A model generated the notes under the pieces. The model searched no databases. It was not told where the DNA came from and saw nothing but the letters and a program-made list of their open reading frames with translations. A stretch of 20,409 nucleotides of DNA from a virus. The stretch covers positions 1 to 20,409 of IMG/VR virus record IMGVR_UViG_3300034104_000394. One strand, given 5' to 3'. Shown here in pieces: positions 19,896 to 20,409 of the stretch. A program made the position numbers and the translations under genes. Numbering within the stretch: position 1 is the stretch's first letter; every line of letters begins with the position of its first letter.

Positions 19896-20368
19896 TTGCG
19901 TAATTGTTTTTTAAGTTCTCGTTTAGTTAGTTTTAATTCCCTGTGTATTGACATATAAGGTATGCCTGTTACCCTACTAAGTTCTTTAGCGTTGCAGTTG
20001 TGTTTAATAGCATACACTCTCAATAGTTCTGCTTTGTACCAGTGCATCTTGGATAGTTCGTCTTCTACTTTGTTAAGTAAATCTTCGTCTCTATCGTGTA
20101 CAATTAATTCTACTTCTAAAGGCTTTCGGTATGTTCTATAAAATTGGCTTGTATTACTTTGCATCATATTAATCATAGTACGAACCAAGTAGAACTTTAA
20201 TACGTTGCGTGTGCGCATATCTATTATGCGTTCTTCGTCCATTTCGCATAGCACCTTAAATAGTTCGCTTCTTAAATCTTCTCTTAAATCTTCAGGCTGC
20301 ATTTTATCTATTGCTTCCTTAAGTTCTCGGCTTTCCCAAAGTTCTAATATGATGCTATTCTTGTTCAT
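19892..20368 (-). CDS. Sigma-70-like / HTH transcription factor, phage-encoded
   Basis: A 158-aa, highly charged, mostly helical protein. The last ~35 residues read as a helix-turn-helix (NAKELSRVTGIPYMSIHREL followed by a basic helix), the pattern of sigma-70 region 4. The middle (about 50-85, FYLVRTMINMMQSNTSQFY) resembles the helix after region 2 in small phage sigma-like proteins. It would bind host RNA polymerase or DNA and could direct late transcription. It is shorter than a host ECF sigma factor (about 180-200 aa) and I see no clear region 2.4, so it may not be a full sigma factor. Its stop overlaps the next ATG by 4 nt (ATGA). The HTH is seen in the sequence; the sigma role is inferred from similarity to Bacteroidota phage proteins as I recall them. 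Confidence 0.6.
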   Translation of the reverse strand: MNKNSIILELWESRELKEAIDKMQPEDLREDLRSELFKVLCEMDEERIIDMRTRNVLKFYLVRTMINMMQSNTSQFYRTYRKPLEVELIVHDRDEDLLNKVEDELSKMHWYKAELLRVYAIKHNCNAKELSRVTGIPYMSIHRELKLTKRELKKQLRK

Positions 20369-20409
20369 ATTCTTTTAAGGTTAGTTTGCCGTTCTCTTCG
20401 GTTGCTATG
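20355..20409 (-). CDS. C-terminal end of an unknown gene (partial)
   Basis: Reading in from the right edge on the minus strand, one frame stays open for 17 codons (IATEENGKLTLKEYEQE) and ends at a TAG at 20355-20357. Its stop lies inside the first codons of the next gene, a 14-nt overlap like those elsewhere in this operon, which argues for a real gene. It is too short to assign a function. It shows that the operon continues upstream beyond the window. Confidence 0.55.
   Translation of the reverse strand, partial: IATEENGKLTLKEYEQE

Noticed and set aside
1-20409. CRISPR arrays, tRNA genes, insertion sequences, attachment sites
   Set aside because: No regularly spaced repeats, cloverleaf-like sequences, transposase frames or integrase with flanking repeats were seen on reading both strands.

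Overview
The window is a stretch of a tailed-phage genome (free phage or prophage) whose host is probably a member of the Bacteroidota. Three things point that way: the DNA is AT-rich; a near-perfect Bacteroidota promoter (TTG, 18 nt, TATATTTG) lies at 13539-13567; and many proteins resemble families I associate with Flavobacteriia/Bacteroidia phages (the tape measure, the XkdF-like protease, the MPCALT-type protein after the capsid). Host assignment and family resemblances are from memory, not from a search. The presence of a tape measure protein and a probable frameshifted tail assembly chaperone, with no sheath or contractile genes seen, suggests a siphovirus-like particle. No integrase, repressor, tRNA or lysis gene was recognised.

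All credible genes are on the minus strand, so transcription runs from the right edge to the left. Packing is very tight: ATGA overlaps at 19892, 18370, 16546, 16328, 13001, 12713 and 12058, and TAATG overlaps at 18957, 14779, 9364 and 2113. No gap is longer than about 125 nt.

Region A (20409-16965): the end of an unknown gene, a sigma-70-like protein, two small Cys-containing proteins, then a sugar cassette (LpxA-like acyltransferase, GT-A glycosyltransferase, GT-B glycosyltransferase) and a small two-domain protein. Region B (16909-13631): packaging and DNA modification, with an HNH nuclease, a 40-residue basic protein, a small hypothetical protein, a ParB-domain DNA methyltransferase, a probable small terminase and the large terminase. 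Region C (13630-12058): a promoter with an overlapping palindrome, then small proteins, several with one membrane segment. Region D (12061-5375): tail genes, namely a chaperone with a candidate -1 frameshift, a gp10-like protein, two large tail or baseplate proteins and the tape measure. Region E (5339-1): head genes, namely XkdF-like protease, scaffold, major capsid protein, a possible tail tube or decoration protein, a small structural protein, a portal with extra C-terminal domains, and the start of a head-tail connector. Factor-independent terminators follow the capsid gene and the gene after it, and a promoter-like sequence restarts transcription before the 124-aa gene.

The most interesting points are the unusual module order (tail before head, portal near the end), the glycan-modifying cassette placed in the late operon, the T9 frameshift site with a T-like downstream frame, the portal fusion to a winged helix, and a set of promoter-like motifs 5-9 nt from start codons that would give leaderless messages.
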